Origin: Bdellovibrio sp.
GTDB lineage: Bacteria > Bdellovibrionota > Bdellovibrionia > Bdellovibrionales > Bdellovibrionaceae
Length of the DNA: 64,000 nucleotides
NCBI GenBank assembly: GCA_014376435.1
Contig: JACMRL010000013.1
Coordinates: 62,001 to 126,000 of the forward strand
Direction: 5' to 3'
Shown here: positions 45,071 through 54,139 of the stretch, piece by piece
Position numbering within the stretch: position 1 is the first letter of the stretch
Layout: every line of letters starts with the position of its first letter
Made by a program: the position numbers and the translations under genes
The notes under the pieces: model-generated
Database searches by the model: none
Told to the model about the DNA's origin: nothing
The model's input: only the letters and a program-made list of their open reading frames with translations

Positions 45071-46474
45071 TTAACCTTGGCGTTGTCGTTTATCGACCGC
45101 TAAGGCTGCTTCACGAATCGCTTCACTCATGGTGGGATGAGAGTGAAAACTACGCGCCAGATCTTCGCTTGAGCCACCAAATTCCATCGCGACCACGATT
45201 TCACCCAGCATCTCAGACGAACCTGCACACACAATGTGGCCACCAATGATACGATCGGTTGCTTTATCGGTAATGATTTTTACGAAACCTTCGGTATTGC
45301 CTTTTGCTTTGGCTCGCCCATTTGCGGCGAACGGAAATTTACCTACAGCGATTTCAATTCCGGCGGCTTTTGCTTCGGCTTCAGTCATTCCCACTGAAGA
45401 AACTTCTGGATGAGTATAAATAACCGAAGGAACCGTCGCATAATTAACGTGACAAAAACCCGTGGCTAAGAATTCTCCAACGGCAACGCCTTCTTCTTCG
45501 GCTTTGTGCGCTAACATGGGTCCAACGATCACATCACCAATCGCGAAGATATTTGGAACATTTGTTTGGTAGTGAGCATTTGTTTGAATACGACCGCGTT
45601 CATCTTTTTTAATTTGTACGTTTTCTAAACCAAGACCGTCGGTAAATGGTTTACGACCCGTAGCAACTAAAACGACATCACCTTGGATCGAAGCTTTTTT
45701 ACCGTCGGTTAATGATTCGTAATCAAGCTCTACGCGTCCGCCAACGGATCTAGAAGCCGTTACTTTAGTTGAAGTCATGAAAGATACGCCAGTTTTTTTC
45801 ATCGAGCGTTGTAGAACGCTCACGGCATCTTGGTCCATCATTGCGCAAATTTTATCGGCGAATTCAACAACGGTTACTTTTGAACCCAAGCGAGCCCACA
45901 CCGAAGCCATCTCTAAACCGATGATTCCACCGCCCACGACTAACATTTCTTTTGGAACGAAATCTAAAGCCAAGGCACCCGTTGAAGAAAGAATTTTTTT
46001 CTCATCAAATTTTAAAAACGGAAGCTCAACCGGAGTTGAACCCGTTGCGATCACGATATTTTTAGCTTGAATATTTACTTTGATGCCGTTCGCATCCGTG
46101 ATTTCGATGGTATTCGCATCAACAATGCGAGCCATACCTTTAATACCGGTGATTTTATTTTTCTTAAATAAAAATTCTATCCCGCCAGTTAGTTCACCCA
46201 CGATTTTTGTTTTACGCGCCATCATTTTTTCTAAATCAAGTTTAACAGATTCAATCTTAATTCCGTGATCAGCAAAGTCGTGCGAAGCTTCATAATAAAG
46301 TTCTGAGCTTTGCAGTAAAGCCTTAGAGGGAATGCAGCCGACGTTTAAGCATGTGCCACCAAAAGTTTTATCTTTTTCAATCACGGCCGTTTTAAAACCC
46401 AACTGAGCCATGCGAATGGCCCCCGTGTAACCGCCGGGACCTGCACCAATAATTACGATATCATAAGCATCCAT
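45071..46474 (-). CDS. lpdA: Dihydrolipoyl dehydrogenase (E3)
   Basis: 467 aa. FAD-binding GAGPGGYTGA, redox disulfide Cys42/Cys47 (GGTCLNVGCIPSKAL), NAD-binding GGGIIGLEMASVWARLG, and the C-terminal HSHPTMSEA with the active-site His. It reoxidises lipoamide on the 2-oxoglutarate dehydrogenase E2. It follows sucB by 33 bases as the third gene of the operon. Confidence 0.96.
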   Translation of the reverse strand: MDAYDIVIIGAGPGGYTGAIRMAQLGFKTAVIEKDKTFGGTCLNVGCIPSKALLQSSELYYEASHDFADHGIKIESVKLDLEKMMARKTKIVGELTGGIEFLFKKNKITGIKGMARIVDANTIEITDANGIKVNIQAKNIVIATGSTPVELPFLKFDEKKILSSTGALALDFVPKEMLVVGGGIIGLEMASVWARLGSKVTVVEFADKICAMMDQDAVSVLQRSMKKTGVSFMTSTKVTASRSVGGRVELDYESLTDGKKASIQGDVVLVATGRKPFTDGLGLENVQIKKDERGRIQTNAHYQTNVPNIFAIGDVIVGPMLAHKAEEEGVAVGEFLATGFCHVNYATVPSVIYTHPEVSSVGMTEAEAKAAGIEIAVGKFPFAANGRAKAKGNTEGFVKIITDKATDRIIGGHIVCAGSSEMLGEIVVAMEFGGSSEDLARSFHSHPTMSEAIREAALAVDKRQRQG

Positions 46475-46507
46475 AAAAACTCCGTCTGACTAACTAGCTT
46501 TATTAAA

Positions 46508-47770
46508 TTAAACTTCTAACAATAATCTTTCAGGATCTTCGACGCCTTCTTTGATCTTCACCAAAAAGCTAACGGCTTCTTTGCCATCGATCATACGGTG
46601 ATCATAAGAAAGGGCTACGTACATCATCGAACGAATTTCCATTTTACCGTTAATTACAACCACGCGCTCTTCGATTTTATGTAAACCTAAGATCGCACTT
46701 TGTGGGGCATTTAAAATCGGAGTCGATAATAACGAACCGAATACGCCACCGTTCGTAATCGAGAACGTTCCACCCATTAAATCGCCCGGAGTAATTTTTC
46801 CGTCGCGGCCCTTCAGAGCTAAGTCACGAATGGCTAATTCAATACCCGCAACCGTGTAAAGATCGGCATCTTTAATCACGGGAACCATCAAACCACGGTC
46901 GGTTGAAACTGCCATGCCGATATTGAAGTAATTATGATATTCGATTTCATTGCCATCGACCCAAGCATTCACCGCTGGAAATGCTTTCAATGCTTCAATC
47001 GCCGCTTTCACAAAAAATCCGTTGAATCCTAAGCTTACGCCGTATTTTTCTTTGAACTTATCTTTATATTTCGCGCGTAGTTCAATGATTTTTGTCATAT
47101 CAACTTCATTAAACGTCGTTAAAATCGCCGCATTATGCTGAGCTTGTACTAAACGCTCGGCGATTTTTTTACGGATACTAGTCATCGGTACGCGTTTGAT
47201 ATCGCCCTGTTTAGTCGGACCCGAAATAACGGGAGTTACGGTCGTAACTTTTGCGGCCGCGGCCGAAGAAGTGACCGGAGCCGGTGCAGAAGACTTTTCG
47301 CTAGCGGGAACTAATGCAACATCAGATTTTGTTAAGCGTCCGCCTAAGCCAGTTCCAGTAACGGTAGAAGGATCAACGCCGCGTTCATTCACAACACGTT
47401 GAACTGCCGGAGACATATGAGCTTGTAAATCAGGGTGCGTCGCACGGCCGGCAGGAGTTGCGGGAGCCGGAGCTAATTCGGTCTTCGCAGCGGCGGGTAC
47501 TGCAGAAGTAGTTGCGCCAGCGGCCGGAGCTTTTCCATCCGTGTCGATTGCGCCAACACTTGCGCCGATTTTTACGGTTTCACCGGCCTGCGCAGTGATT
47601 GTTAGTACGCCGTCTTTTTCTGCGACGACTTCGACGGAAGCTTTATCCGTTTCAAGAAGCATGATCACGTCATTCATTTTAACGAATTCGCCAGATTTTT
47701 TTGTCCAGCTACCGATAACTGCTTCCGTGATTGATTCGCCGACTGCAGGAACTTTAACTTCTAACTTCAT
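46508..47770 (-). CDS. sucB: Dihydrolipoyllysine succinyltransferase (E2 of 2-oxoglutarate dehydrogenase)
   Basis: 420 aa. A lipoyl domain (about 1-78) has [14 protein letters not shown] with the lipoyl Lys; an Ala/Pro-rich linker follows; a peripheral subunit-binding domain (about 115-150, [18 protein letters not shown]) and the catalytic domain with [13 protein letters not shown] (His-Asp active site) complete it. Sits between sucA and lpdA; the upstream gap to sucA is 37 bases. Confidence 0.95.
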   Translation of the reverse strand: MKLEVKVPAVGESITEAVIGSWTKKSGEFVKMNDVIMLLETDKASVEVVAEKDGVLTITAQAGETVKIGASVGAIDTDGKAPAAGATTSAVPAAAKTELAPAPATPAGRATHPDLQAHMSPAVQRVVNERGVDPSTVTGTGLGGRLTKSDVALVPASEKSSAPAPVTSSAAAAKVTTVTPVISGPTKQGDIKRVPMTSIRKKIAERLVQAQHNAAILTTFNEVDMTKIIELRAKYKDKFKEKYGVSLGFNGFFVKAAIEALKAFPAVNAWVDGNEIEYHNYFNIGMAVSTDRGLMVPVIKDADLYTVAGIELAIRDLALKGRDGKITPGDLMGGTFSITNGGVFGSLLSTPILNAPQSAILGLHKIEERVVVINGKMEIRSMMYVALSYDHRMIDGKEAVSFLVKIKEGVEDPERLLLEV

Positions 47771-47807
47771 GATGTAAAACCTTTCGCTTAGAGATCTTTA
47801 ATAAAAA

Positions 47808-50543
47808 TTATATTTTGAATACGTCCGTGATCACTTGTTGTTGTTCAATGCGATGTTTGTAGATTGAACCCGTTGCGGGAGCGGCTTTTTCGCTGCGGCC
47901 CGCGTAGTTTAAATTCAATTTAGAATTCATCGCGATCAACATTTCCATTATTTTGAAGAATACGTATTGGTACGAACCCATGTTTTTTGGTTCTTCTTGC
48001 GCCCATACTAATTTCTTCGCATTTGGATAAAGTGCTAAGGTTTCTTTTAATTTCCAATCAGGAAAAGGAGAAACTTGTTCCACACGAACTAAGACCGTAG
48101 TTAGATCACGCGTTTTTTCACGCTCTTCTAAAAGTTCGTAGTAGAATTTGCCTGAAACTAAAACGATCTTCTCCACTTTTTTAGCATCGGTGACAAATGG
48201 ATCATTGATCACTTCCTGGAATGAACCGTTCGCTAATTCTTCTAAAGTGCTAGTCGCCCGGGGATGTCTTAATAAAGATTTCGGTGACATAATAATTAAT
48301 GGTTTTCTGAAATCGCGTTTTACTTGTCGACGTAACGCATGAAAAATCTGCGCCGGAGTCGTCAAGTTCGTAACCTGAATATTATTTTGCGCCGACATTT
48401 GTAAAAAGCGCTCCATCCGCGCCGATGAATGCTCGGGGCCTTGGCCTTCGTAACCGTGCGGTAATAGAAGAACTAAACCGCTCATCTGTTGCCACTTTGA
48501 TTCGCCCGCAACTAAGAATTGATCAATCATAATCTGTGCGCCGTTACCAAAGTCTCCGAATTGAGCTTCCCACATGGTTAGAAAACTTGGGTCAGTGATT
48601 GAATTACCATATTCAAAACCCATCACGGCGTATTCGGATAGAATTGAATCATAAACGCAGAAATATAAACTTTCTTTGTCATTTTCACGGTCTAAAGTTT
48701 TTAAAGGAAAATAAGCCTCGCTCGTTTTAGTATCAAAGAAAGCTGAATGACGGTGCGTGAAGGTACCACGCACGCAATCTTGGCCCGTTAAACGAACCGA
48801 AGTATTTTCTTTCATTAAACTTCCGTAGGCTAAAAGTTCGCCCATACCCCAGTCGATCGGCTCGCGACCTTCGGACATGGCTTTACGGGTTTCAACTAAT
48901 TTAACTAATTTTGGATGAAGATTAAAGTTAGCCGGAACGGTAGAAAGTAAAGTTCCCACATCTTTTAAAATTTTAATATCAACTGAAGTTTTTGCCGGTT
49001 TTTCAATGTCAGCGGCGGTGGCTTTTTTTAAACCCTTCCACGCGCCTTCAAATTTAAAAGTTTTTACTTTTGGCGGATTCGCCTTTGCTGAATCGTAAAT
49101 TTTTTGTAAATCGCTCATGCGATTTGTTAGTAAGCCATCCGTGAAGGCTTGATCAACCACATTCACCTGCACTAATTGCTTCGCGTAGATTTCACGTAAT
49201 GTCGCGTGTTTACGGATAATATCGTACATTAATGGTTGCGTATAAGCGGGTTCATCGCCTTCATTGTGACCGTAGCGACGGTAACAAAGCATATTAATCA
49301 CAATATCGCGGCGGTATTCTTGGCGGTAACGGACGGCGATGTCCATCGCGCGTACGCAAGCTTCAACGTCATCACCGTTACAGTGAATAACTGGAATCGC
49401 TAAAGCTTTTGCAACGTCGGAAGAATAATGTGCCGAGCGCCCGTTTTCCGGCGAGGTTGTAAAACCAACTTGGTTATCAACCACGATGTGCACTGTGCCA
49501 CCAACCGTGTAACCCGGAACATGCGCCATCTGTAAAACTTCAAAAACTACACCTTGACCCGCAAATGCGGCATCACCATGAATTAAAACGGGGATGACGC
49601 TATTACGAACTTCCATATCATTTCGGCGGCGTTGTGCCGCGCGCGCCATACCAATCACCACGGGATCAACCGCTTCAAGATGGGAAGGATTAAATGCTAA
49701 GTGCGCCGTCACTGATCCTGACGTTGTCTTTTTTTCTTTTGAATAACCTAAGTGATATTTTACATCGCCCGAGAAATCATCTAACGGAGCTTCTAATTCA
49801 GTGGGCCCGTTAAAATCGGCAAACATTTGCGCGATATCTTTTTCCATAAAGTTCGCAAGCACGTTGATACGTCCGCGATGGGCCATACCAATCATTACTT
49901 CTTGCACTTTAAGTTCAGAACCTTTTGATACTAAGCGATCCAGCATGGGAAGTAAGGCGTCTCCACCTTCAACGGAAAATCTTTTTGTACCAACATAGCG
50001 AGTATTAATAAATTTTTCTAAAGATTCAGCGTTTGTTACAGAAGATAAAATATTTTTTTTCTCTTCTGCAGATAATTTTAAATTTGTTGGGTTCTGTTCA
50101 AACTCTTTAATAAACCAATTTCTGATTTCGGGAAGGGCTTCCGCGCATTGCACGGTTAACTTTCCACAGTAAACAGATTTCAGGAAAGAAATAATTTCGG
50201 CTAAACTTGCATTCGGTTTTCCGATTAAAGATCCGATTTGAAATTTTGCAATTAAGTCTTTGTCGGTTAATTTAAATTTGCTTAAGTGTAATTGATCACT
50301 TGGCGCCACGGTATTAGCTAATGGATCAAGATCTGCTTCGTAGTGACCGTAGTTGCGATACGCAGTGATTAATTCGTAAACGTTTAACTCTTTTTCTGAA
50401 AGTCCAAAAGCGCCGTCTTGGCCAAATTCAAATCCTTCAAAAAAACGTTTCCATTCCATGCCAACCGCATCCGGAGATTGTTTGTACTGGTTGTAAAGTG
50501 ACTCTAAGTATTCCAAGTTTGCTGCGGGATTCATTTGGCTCAT
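47808..50543 (-). CDS. sucA: 2-oxoglutarate dehydrogenase E1 component
   Basis: 911 aa, near the usual 930. GMAHRGRINVLAN, IHGDAAFAGQGVV (thiamine diphosphate region), VDNQVGFTT, CYRRYGHNEGDEP and FEYGNS in the transketolase-like half are hallmarks. It decarboxylates 2-oxoglutarate. First gene of sucA-sucB-lpdA. It is divergent from gpmA across 110 bases. The N-terminal region opens with NLEYLESLYNQY, the E2-binding segment of the family. Confidence 0.96.
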   Translation of the reverse strand: MSQMNPAANLEYLESLYNQYKQSPDAVGMEWKRFFEGFEFGQDGAFGLSEKELNVYELITAYRNYGHYEADLDPLANTVAPSDQLHLSKFKLTDKDLIAKFQIGSLIGKPNASLAEIISFLKSVYCGKLTVQCAEALPEIRNWFIKEFEQNPTNLKLSAEEKKNILSSVTNAESLEKFINTRYVGTKRFSVEGGDALLPMLDRLVSKGSELKVQEVMIGMAHRGRINVLANFMEKDIAQMFADFNGPTELEAPLDDFSGDVKYHLGYSKEKKTTSGSVTAHLAFNPSHLEAVDPVVIGMARAAQRRRNDMEVRNSVIPVLIHGDAAFAGQGVVFEVLQMAHVPGYTVGGTVHIVVDNQVGFTTSPENGRSAHYSSDVAKALAIPVIHCNGDDVEACVRAMDIAVRYRQEYRRDIVINMLCYRRYGHNEGDEPAYTQPLMYDIIRKHATLREIYAKQLVQVNVVDQAFTDGLLTNRMSDLQKIYDSAKANPPKVKTFKFEGAWKGLKKATAADIEKPAKTSVDIKILKDVGTLLSTVPANFNLHPKLVKLVETRKAMSEGREPIDWGMGELLAYGSLMKENTSVRLTGQDCVRGTFTHRHSAFFDTKTSEAYFPLKTLDRENDKESLYFCVYDSILSEYAVMGFEYGNSITDPSFLTMWEAQFGDFGNGAQIMIDQFLVAGESKWQQMSGLVLLLPHGYEGQGPEHSSARMERFLQMSAQNNIQVTNLTTPAQIFHALRRQVKRDFRKPLIIMSPKSLLRHPRATSTLEELANGSFQEVINDPFVTDAKKVEKIVLVSGKFYYELLEEREKTRDLTTVLVRVEQVSPFPDWKLKETLALYPNAKKLVWAQEEPKNMGSYQYVFFKIMEMLIAMNSKLNLNYAGRSEKAAPATGSIYKHRIEQQQVITDVFKI

Positions 50544-50653
50544 AGTAAATTGACCTCTAATGTATTTCGAAGCATGATCGTCTCATAAAAAAGTCGTAAG
50601 ATGTACCAAAAATATAGGTCGTTTTCGCAGTCATTTTGACGGGAGAATTTAGA

Positions 50654-51418
50654 TTGTACACACTAGTCGTTATTCGCCACGGGGAATCGCTTTGGAATAA
50701 AGAAAATCGCTTTACTGGATGGAAAGATGTAGATCTGTCAGAAAAAGGCATCGCTGAAGCGCAAAAAGCGGGCAAGCTATTGGCAGACAAAAACTTAACT
50801 TTCGAAATTGCATACACCAGTCGCCTGACTCGGGCCATCAAAACTTTGAACTTTATCTTAGATGCTCTAAAACTTCAGTGGGTGCCCGTTACAAAAGAGT
50901 GGCGCTTGAATGAACGTCACTACGGAGATCTGCAAGGTTTAAACAAAGCCGAAACTGCGGAAAAGCACGGCGAAGACCAAGTCAAAATTTGGCGCCGTAG
51001 TTTTGATACGCCTCCACCGATGATGGCAAAAACAAATCCTGAGCATCCGATCAACGATCCACGCTACAAAGATGTGAATCCGAACGATATTCCAAGTGGC
51101 GAATCTTTAAAAGACACCATCAATCGATTTTTACCTTTGTGGGACCAGAAAATTTCTAAAGACATTTTAGCCGGCAAAAAAGTTTTAATTGCTGCGCATG
51201 GAAATTCATTACGCGCTTTGATCAAACATTTAGAAGGTCAAACAGCAGCTGAAATTATGGCAGTAAATGTACCAACGGGTGTTCCATTAATTTACCAACT
51301 AGAAAAAGATTCAAGCACCCCATCTGGTTTTAAAGTGGTAGGCAAAGAATTTTTAGGTGACGAGGCCGCGATTGCCGAAGCGATGGCTCACGTGGCTTCC
51401 CACGGAAATAAAAAATAA
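50654..51418 (+). CDS. gpmA: 2,3-bisphosphoglycerate-dependent phosphoglycerate mutase
   Basis: 254 aa from TTG 50654, chosen because GGGAGAA (50641-50647) precedes it and because it matches the E. coli N-terminus; an earlier TTG (50636) lies before that site. VVIRHGESLWNKENRFTGW has the phospho-acceptor His; NERHYGDLQGLNK and AAHGNSLRAL are conserved. It interconverts 3- and 2-phosphoglycerate. Its stop overlaps the hutI start (TAATG), coupling a glycolytic and a histidine-catabolic gene. Confidence 0.95.
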   Translation: MYTLVVIRHGESLWNKENRFTGWKDVDLSEKGIAEAQKAGKLLADKNLTFEIAYTSRLTRAIKTLNFILDALKLQWVPVTKEWRLNERHYGDLQGLNKAETAEKHGEDQVKIWRRSFDTPPPMMAKTNPEHPINDPRYKDVNPNDIPSGESLKDTINRFLPLWDQKISKDILAGKKVLIAAHGNSLRALIKHLEGQTAAEIMAVNVPTGVPLIYQLEKDSSTPSGFKVVGKEFLGDEAAIAEAMAHVASHGNKK

Positions 51419-52602
51419 TGTCCGCTATTCTTTTTACAAACTTTCAGATGGTTTCAGCCGACTTCAAAAGTCAGCAAGCCAAAACATCGATGGTCGTTAA
51501 AAATGGCTTGATTGTTTGGATCGGAAACAAAATTCCGAAAGCTTTAAAAGTTTCTAAAGAGATCAATTTAAAAAATAAATTAGTTTTTCCCTCATTCGTT
51601 GAATGCCACACCCACAGCGTGTTTGCGGGTTCGCGCGCCGAAGAATTTGAAATGCGTAATAACGGAGTTAGTTATTTAGAGATCGCAGAAAAAGGCGGCG
51701 GAATTTTATCAACAATGAAAGCCACGCGCGCTATTTCTGCAAACGAACTTTTAAAATTATCGCAAAAAAGAGTAGATTTATTTGTTCAGCAAGGTGTTTC
51801 GACTTTAGAGATTAAATCTGGCTACGCGCTGGATTTAAAAAATGAAGTAAAGATGCTTGAAGTAACAAAAAAGCTAAAAGGCCCGCGCATTATCCGCACT
51901 TTTTTAGGGGCGCACGCTCGGCCGCCAGAATTTTCTAGCAACGCTGATTATTTAGATTACTTGATTAAAAAAGTATTACCCGAAATTAAAAAGAAAAAAT
52001 TGGCGCAGCGGGTGGATATCTTTATTGAGAATAAGTTTTTCGAAAAAGAAGAGTCTGAAAAATATTTAAAAGCGGCTAGTGATTTAGGATTCAGAGTGAC
52101 TATACACGCGAATCAACTTTCATTATCAAGCGGTGCTGATTTAGCGGTGCAGTTTGATGCTCATTCGGCAGATCATGTGATTCATTTGAATGATCAACAG
52201 ATCAAAAATTTTTCTAAGTCTTCAACTGTGGCGGTATTATTACCGACGGCTGATCTTTATATGAAGTGTGCGTACCCCCCGGCGCGTAAGCTAATCGATG
52301 CGGGTGCGAAAGTTGCTTTAGCAACTGATTTTAATCCGGGAAGTTGCCCTTCGCAGGATTTATCATTAGTGGGGCTACTTGCGCGTTTAGAAATGAAGAT
52401 GACATTGCCAGAAGTTTTTAAAGCTTACACATCTCATGCGGCTCAAGCTTTGGGGATTGATGCCGAGGAAGGTGATTTTTCTTTAGGAAAAGCAGCTAAC
52501 TTTATATGCACTGACGCCGCGCTAACTGATTTCTTTTACTCGGCAGGTAGGACTCCAGAGCACTTGCTTTTCATTCGAGGAAAGCAAGTTAAAGTAAGTT
52601 AA
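51418..52602 (+). CDS. hutI: Imidazolonepropionase
   Basis: 394 aa, typical length for this amidohydrolase. Metal and substrate motifs: VECHTHSVFAGSRAEEFEMR, LEIKSGYAL, LGAHARPPE, IHANQLS and ATDFNPGSCPSQD. It opens imidazolonepropionate to formiminoglutamate. Separated from hutHU; neither HutG nor HutF is visible here, so the last step must be encoded elsewhere. Overlaps gpmA by one base. Confidence 0.95.
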   Translation: MSAILFTNFQMVSADFKSQQAKTSMVVKNGLIVWIGNKIPKALKVSKEINLKNKLVFPSFVECHTHSVFAGSRAEEFEMRNNGVSYLEIAEKGGGILSTMKATRAISANELLKLSQKRVDLFVQQGVSTLEIKSGYALDLKNEVKMLEVTKKLKGPRIIRTFLGAHARPPEFSSNADYLDYLIKKVLPEIKKKKLAQRVDIFIENKFFEKEESEKYLKAASDLGFRVTIHANQLSLSSGADLAVQFDAHSADHVIHLNDQQIKNFSKSSTVAVLLPTADLYMKCAYPPARKLIDAGAKVALATDFNPGSCPSQDLSLVGLLARLEMKMTLPEVFKAYTSHAAQALGIDAEEGDFSLGKAANFICTDAALTDFFYSAGRTPEHLLFIRGKQVKVS

Positions 52603-52691
52603 AAAAGCGAAAAATAACGCGATCTGATATAAATTTAAGAATCTTAAATTTTAACTTGTATGAAGTGGCAAAGTTTTTCTAGGCTACGTTT

Positions 52692-53117
52692 ATGGCAGCA
52701 ACGTATTCATCATTTATGACAACTAAGTATTATAGCCCGGTATTCAACACAGCGCTTTTTGATGGGCCGTTCAGAATATACTTTTCTCAGAACTATGAAT
52801 CTTCAACTTTGAAAATTTATCATTTGCTGCAGACTCAGTATAAAGATTTATGGGGGCAGCTGAAGGCTTGGACTCAAAACTCTCGCGAGCATGTTTTTTT
52901 GTTGATGTATCCTGAAGACAAAGATCTGCAAATCGTTTTTGCAGAGACAACGAAGAACGCAAAAGCCACCGTCCAGTTGCAATCTTGGGATGAAGGAATT
53001 GTTTTAGGTATTTCACAACCAGTTACTGATTTAGATTTAGCATTGCAAGTCGAGCAAATCGGATCCATGTTACAAAATTGGATGGAAAAACAAAAAAACT
53101 ATGAAGCTTCCCTTTAA
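52692..53117 (+). CDS. Hypothetical protein
   Basis: 141 aa, no signal peptide, not recognised. Contains short acidic and aromatic stretches (SSFMTTKYYSPVF, LLMYPEDKDLQIVF) and a helical C-terminus. Its last 17 bases overlap the pilin-like gene, so the two are probably co-expressed. A role with that protein is only an inference. Confidence 0.65.
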   Translation: MAATYSSFMTTKYYSPVFNTALFDGPFRIYFSQNYESSTLKIYHLLQTQYKDLWGQLKAWTQNSREHVFLLMYPEDKDLQIVFAETTKNAKATVQLQSWDEGIVLGISQPVTDLDLALQVEQIGSMLQNWMEKQKNYEASL

Positions 53118-53355
53118 GCCTCGATTTTTAAATAATCAAACCGGACAAATTTTAGTCGAATATCTTTTATTGATGGTAATCGCTATCGCTTGCGCGACAA
53201 TTCTTACTAAATCATTAGTGGGTCGTGGTTCTGAGGGCTCTAAATCGGGTCAGGGAATGATCATAAAGCAGTGGGACCGAATTTTACATGTGATTGGAAA
53301 TGATATTCCAGATTGCGCGAAGCAAACTAGCTTTGGTACTCCAAATTGTCCGTAA
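53101..53355 (+). CDS. Small pilin-like / TadE-Flp-like membrane protein
   Basis: 84 aa. NNQTGQILVEYLLLMVIAIA (about 11-30) has a Gln-rich pre-helix, an internal Glu (E20) in the hydrophobic helix and a C-terminal soluble part with two Cys (DCAKQTSF, NCP). This resembles Flp-type pilins or pilin-like pseudopilins, whose conserved Glu helps assembly. No pilus assembly genes are next to it. The start overlaps the previous gene by 17 bases. Confidence 0.7.
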   Translation: MKLPFKPRFLNNQTGQILVEYLLLMVIAIACATILTKSLVGRGSEGSKSGQGMIIKQWDRILHVIGNDIPDCAKQTSFGTPNCP

Positions 53356-53359
53356 TATT

Positions 53360-54130
53360 CTAAAGATATCCCGAGCCGCGTTTTTTAACTTCTTTATTTA
53401 ATTTTTTTTGCATCGATTCTTGAATCTCATTTGCCAGATCAATACATAATTCACGATCATCAATTTTTTCAGGTCCAAAAGGTAAATCGATGGGTTTCTC
53501 AAAAATAATTTTCCATTTCGCGGGTAGCGGTAAAATATTCAGTGGCAACGGTAAAACCAACCCACGTAAAAATTTAGAAAATTTAAGTTGTTGCAAATTA
53601 ATATGAGTTTCTTCGGCACCTAAAATTAAAGTTGGAACAATTACGGCATCCGTTTCTAAAGCCATGCGAATAAAACCGCGCTTGAATTCTTGAAGCTGGT
53701 ATTTTTTAGTTGAGGGTTTAAAGTTCCCTTGTTCGCCCTCCGGAAACAATACCACTAAATTATTTTTTTTAAGTAGAGTAATTCCATTTTCGTAACTGGC
53801 CTCAATAAAACCCATCTTCTGTGCTGGTAAAGCCGTCTTCTCTGTTAAAAACCAAAGATGGTGTGTCATCACGCGGGGAATACGCTTTGTGTTTTGTTGA
53901 AGTACGTAGGCCAATATCAACGCATCAAATCCAGAAAAGCCCGAATGATTTGGGGCAATGATAACGGGACCTTTTAGGGGTAAATTTTCAATACCTTCAA
54001 TTTCTAAACGAAAATACTTTTTCATTAGCTCCATGAAAAATCTGGGGAATACTTTATACAGCAGGGTATCTGCATCAAGTTTGCTTACGTTAAAGATTTT
54101 TTCATTGGGTTTTTTAAAAAAATTGATCAT
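53360..54130 (-). CDS. PlsC-type acyltransferase with variant HX6D-like motif
   Basis: 256 aa from the ATG at 54128-54130; an ORF start at 54169 would overlap glpK. The acyltransferase block reads APNHSGFSGFD, where six residues separate His and Asp, unlike HX4D of standard PlsC, and FPEGEQGN replaces FPEGTR. This fits distant LPLAT groups. The acceptor is unknown. The divergent start to glpK (54140) leaves 9 bases between the starts, so promoters must overlap the opposite genes. Confidence 0.8.
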   Translation of the reverse strand: MINFFKKPNEKIFNVSKLDADTLLYKVFPRFFMELMKKYFRLEIEGIENLPLKGPVIIAPNHSGFSGFDALILAYVLQQNTKRIPRVMTHHLWFLTEKTALPAQKMGFIEASYENGITLLKKNNLVVLFPEGEQGNFKPSTKKYQLQEFKRGFIRMALETDAVIVPTLILGAEETHINLQQLKFSKFLRGLVLPLPLNILPLPAKWKIIFEKPIDLPFGPEKIDDRELCIDLANEIQESMQKKLNKEVKKRGSGYL

Positions 54131-54139
54131 GATGGTTCT

